This document shows positions 61,742-64,000 of a stretch of DNA of 64,000 bases, in pieces. Position numbers and translations under genes: made by a program. The stretch is from NCBI RefSeq assembly GCF_003933245.1, contig NZ_QUSX01000001.1, forward strand, positions 1-64,000, in the 5' to 3' direction. The notes below the pieces were generated by a model. The model was not told where the DNA came from and ran no database searches. It worked only from the letters and a program-made list of their open reading frames with translations. The stretch's first letter is position 1. Every line of letters starts with the position of its first letter. The DNA comes from Maribacter algicola. Its GTDB lineage: Bacteria; Bacteroidota; Bacteroidia; Flavobacteriales; Flavobacteriaceae.

Positions 61742-61760
61742 ATTTTAAATCAGTCTAAAT
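61742..61760. promoter_or_regulatory. Fur-like box C, between divergent HmuR-like and DUF6607 genes
   Basis: ATTTTAA-ATCAG-TCTAAAT: one perfect half-site and two mismatches in the other, just upstream of the TATTTTTG -7 element and able to act on both directions. Confidence 0.42.
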
Positions 61761-61808
61761 AAATACAATAAAAATTAATTCGAATCACAAATTTTAACAT
61801 CCACTATC

Positions 61809-62744
61809 ATGAAAAGAGTTCAGCTATTAACAGTAATGGTCTTATATATGGGAGTAAGTGTTTTTGCCCAGACCAAAAAGGAAAAGGACCAGCAGTCGAT
61901 TAAGGAAATGTGCGGCTGTTTCGAAGTCACCTTCAACTTTGCGGAAACCTTTAATTACAGCCAAGACTCGCTGTACAAACCATCCAAAACCAAGGTAGAA
62001 AAAGGTCTGGAATGGGCCCAATTGGTTACGGATGAAGATAACAAGATCGTTATACAACATATATTGCAAGTTGGAAACCCGGCGGAACCCATGATCGTTA
62101 AACATTGGAGACAGGATTGGTTGTATGAAAACACGGATTTCTACTTATATAACGGTGATAACGAATGGAGCTATGCTCAAAAACCTATAAACGAGGTCGC
62201 CGGACAATGGACCCAAAAAGTCTATCAGGTGGACGACAGTCCAAGGTATGAAGGTAGCGCCTCTTGGGTTCATGTGGATGGAACCAGCTATTGGGAAAAT
62301 ACGACCCCTGCCCCACTTCCCAGAAGGGAATACACGACCCGCGGGGATTACAACCTTACGATGCGCGGTAACCGCCATGAAATTACCTCTGAAGGATGGA
62401 TTCACGATCAGGACAATTCCAAAATCGTTCGCAAGGATGGGGAGACCGATTTCCTTTTGGCCAAAGAAAAAGGATACAATAACTATTTAAAGGTTCCAGA
62501 TGCACTTTGTAAAGCTGCGGCCGAATGGTGGACTGCCAATGATGATAAATGGGCTATGGTACGCGGCAAATGGGACGAAGTATTTGCCAGGGATATGGAT
62601 TTGGTACTGAAGGAAAAAGTGGACAACAAGGTACTTTACAAGCATTTGTTCGAAGATGAAGTTTCAAGCGCTGATAAAATTGGGGAAATCATAGATTCCT
62701 TTGTAGTAGAAAAAAATTCCAAAGTAGCACTTAAAAGCAAATAA
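61809..62744 (+). CDS. DUF6607 family secreted protein
   Basis: 311 residues. Signal peptide to about residue 21 (LLTVMVLYMGVSVFAQ). The mature start KDQQSIKEMCGCFEVTFNFAETF and the interior KHWRQDWLYENTDFYLYNGDNEWSY, WVHVDGTSYWENTTPAPLPRREYTTRGDYNL and NRHEITSEGWIHDQDNSKI look like the DUF6607 family often found beside Bacteroidota heme-receptor genes. Its function is unknown; the repeated W/Y-rich strands suggest a beta-rich periplasmic protein. It is divergent from the HmuR-like operon across a region holding Fur-like boxes, and three bases upstream of the ankyrin gene, with which it is presumably co-transcribed. Confidence 0.75.
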   Translation: MKRVQLLTVMVLYMGVSVFAQTKKEKDQQSIKEMCGCFEVTFNFAETFNYSQDSLYKPSKTKVEKGLEWAQLVTDEDNKIVIQHILQVGNPAEPMIVKHWRQDWLYENTDFYLYNGDNEWSYAQKPINEVAGQWTQKVYQVDDSPRYEGSASWVHVDGTSYWENTTPAPLPRREYTTRGDYNLTMRGNRHEITSEGWIHDQDNSKIVRKDGETDFLLAKEKGYNNYLKVPDALCKAAAEWWTANDDKWAMVRGKWDEVFARDMDLVLKEKVDNKVLYKHLFEDEVSSADKIGEIIDSFVVEKNSKVALKSK

Positions 62745-62747
62745 CCC

Positions 62748-64000
62748 ATGAAAAACGCTTTTAGCCTGATAATCACAGTAGCCTTTTCTTTGGGGCTTAC
62801 ATCCCAAGAAAACCCATTTCTGAACAGGGAATATTGGAACAGCGATCCTTCTATAGAACAAATTGAGGCCACCATACTGGAAGGCCATGATATTACGGAG
62901 CGAAATGCCGCCTATTTTGATGGCCCCACCTATGCCATTCTACAGAAGGTGAATGCGAAAACCATGGCACATATCATTAGTAAAGAAGGCAACGGTGTTG
63001 CTAAACTGACCCACGATGGCAGAATTTACCTGCACTGGGCCGCGTACGCCGGAAACCTGGAATTGGTCAAGTATCTACTCGACCAGGGGTCTGATGCCGC
63101 AGCGATGGACGCCCATGGCTATTCCGTAATCAACTTTGCAGCCAATTCCGGTATTAGTGATACAAATATATATGATGCACTATTGGACAAAGGTGCTAAT
63201 ATTAATGCTACCACACATGATGGAGCGAACGCCTTGTTGCTGGCAGCATCCGGTGCACAAAACTTGGATGTAATCGATTATTTTGTGGAAAAGGGTCTAG
63301 CGCTTGATAGCTCCGACGATATCGGCAATGGGGTCTTCCAATATGCCTCCCGAAGCGGAAACATTTCCGTGTTAAAAACCCTAGCCGGAAAAGGTTTGGA
63401 TTTTAAAAAAGTGAACACTGAAGGAGAAAATGCCCTGTTCATGGCCGCTAGGGGAACCCGTCGGAACCAAAACACCAAGGAGGTCTTTGAATATTTGGAG
63501 AGCCTTGGCCTTTCCAACCAACTTATCAATAAGGAAGGTAGAAATCTGTTACATTTAATTGCCGGAAGGAATAAGGACCTCAACATTTTCGAACATTTTA
63601 TAACATCGGGGATTTCCCCTGAATTAAAAGATAAGGAAGGGGTAACCCCTTTGATGATTACAGCATCCGGAAACGACCTTGATGTTGTGGAGCTTTTGAC
63701 AAAACACGTGGGGGATTTAAACCTAACCGATGACAAAGGTAGGAATGCCCTAATGATGGCGGTTGAAAGTAACGAGGCGGAGATAGTTGATTTTTTGTTG
63801 AAAAAAGGTGCGGATGTAGCCTCAAGGGATAATGATGGAAATTCCATTGCCTACTATCTGATTCACAATTACAATCCGAAAAATTCCGATAGTTTCGATA
63901 GAAAATGGAACTTGTTACAGGAAGCAGGCCTTACTATGAACGGAAAGCAGGGCAATGGTAACACACTGTTGCATCTTGCGGCCAAGGACAATAATTTGGA
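62748..64000 (+). CDS. Secreted ankyrin-repeat protein, 3'-truncated by window edge
   Basis: 417 residues are visible from ATG 62748 and no stop occurs before the window ends. Signal peptide MKNAFSLIITVAFSLGLTSQ, so unusually for ankyrin proteins it is exported. About nine or ten ankyrin repeats follow in tandem; clear ones are DGRIYLHWAAYAGNLELVKYLLDQGSD, GANALLLAASGAQNLDVIDYFVEKG, EGVTPLMITASGNDLDVVELL and KGRNALMMAVESNEAEIVDFLLKKGAD. The role is protein binding, with unknown partner. The three-base gap to the DUF6607 gene and the divergent heme-receptor operon suggest it belongs to the same iron/heme response. Confidence 0.9.
   Translation, partial: MKNAFSLIITVAFSLGLTSQENPFLNREYWNSDPSIEQIEATILEGHDITERNAAYFDGPTYAILQKVNAKTMAHIISKEGNGVAKLTHDGRIYLHWAAYAGNLELVKYLLDQGSDAAAMDAHGYSVINFAANSGISDTNIYDALLDKGANINATTHDGANALLLAASGAQNLDVIDYFVEKGLALDSSDDIGNGVFQYASRSGNISVLKTLAGKGLDFKKVNTEGENALFMAARGTRRNQNTKEVFEYLESLGLSNQLINKEGRNLLHLIAGRNKDLNIFEHFITSGISPELKDKEGVTPLMITASGNDLDVVELLTKHVGDLNLTDDKGRNALMMAVESNEAEIVDFLLKKGADVASRDNDGNSIAYYLIHNYNPKNSDSFDRKWNLLQEAGLTMNGKQGNGNTLLHLAAKDNNL

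Overview
The window looks like chromosomal DNA of a gliding-type marine Bacteroidota, most likely family Flavobacteriaceae. The grounds are type IX secretion (T9SS) type B C-terminal domains, a PorP/SprF outer-membrane partner, two SusC-like/TonB receptors with carboxypeptidase-like or plug domains, DUF4856/imelysin/HTTM lipoprotein cassettes, and many TAnnTTTG promoter -7 elements typical of Bacteroidota. Base composition is moderate to AT-rich, except for the first ~560 bases, which are a GC-rich tandem repeat. The genus cannot be fixed from sequence alone. No rRNA, tRNA, CRISPR array or complete insertion sequence was seen.

Layout. (1) 1-4.6 kb: the 3' end of a repeat-containing T9SS type B adhesin, then its PorP/SprF-like partner and an OmpA/PD40/TPR protein, closed by a strong terminator. 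(2) 4.7-8.7 kb: heme A synthase, a pRiA4b ORF-3-like protein, a nucleoid-associated protein, and a kinase-like protein of unknown function, with two different 7-bp tandem repeat tracts directly after stop codons. (3) 8.8-28.0 kb: an island of three paralogous giant surface proteins (4145, 1038 and 1071 aa). They share an IgGFc-binding-like N-terminal region, a DUF11 domain and an apparently common promoter architecture, but differ in central modules and in C-terminal end. (4) 28.0-33.1 kb: an ABC exporter pair, then two tandem Fn3-like/T9SS type B proteins. (5) 33.2-45.8 kb: mostly housekeeping genes (uvrB, an M20 peptidase, a small heat-shock protein, DUF2254, TerB-like, DUF1456, sucC, a LON-domain protein, lysA, a thioredoxin-like protein, DUF819). 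(6) 46.0-51.8 kb: an M1 aminopeptidase lipoprotein, a BACON/propeller lipoprotein and guaB. (7) 52-64 kb: an apparent iron/heme acquisition region. It has a minus-strand operon DUF4856 - imelysin-like - HTTM - TonB receptor, a minus-strand operon TonB receptor (HmuR-like) - HmuY-like lipoprotein, and a divergent plus-strand pair DUF6607 - ankyrin protein that runs off the window.

How the parts work together. Regions 1, 3 and 4 all supply long cell-surface adhesin-like proteins. Four of them carry a T9SS type B sorting domain, while two of the island paralogues end in a different shared tail. The three island paralogues are each preceded by CAACAA-N4-TTG-N20-TNNNTTTG with identical spacing, which suggests coordinated expression. 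In region 7, 7-5-7 inverted repeats close to ATTTAGA-N5-TCTAAAT flank the -7 elements of both minus-strand operons, the pattern expected of iron-responsive (Fur-type) control.

Most functional calls rest on recognisable motifs read by eye. Regulatory calls are pattern-based inferences.
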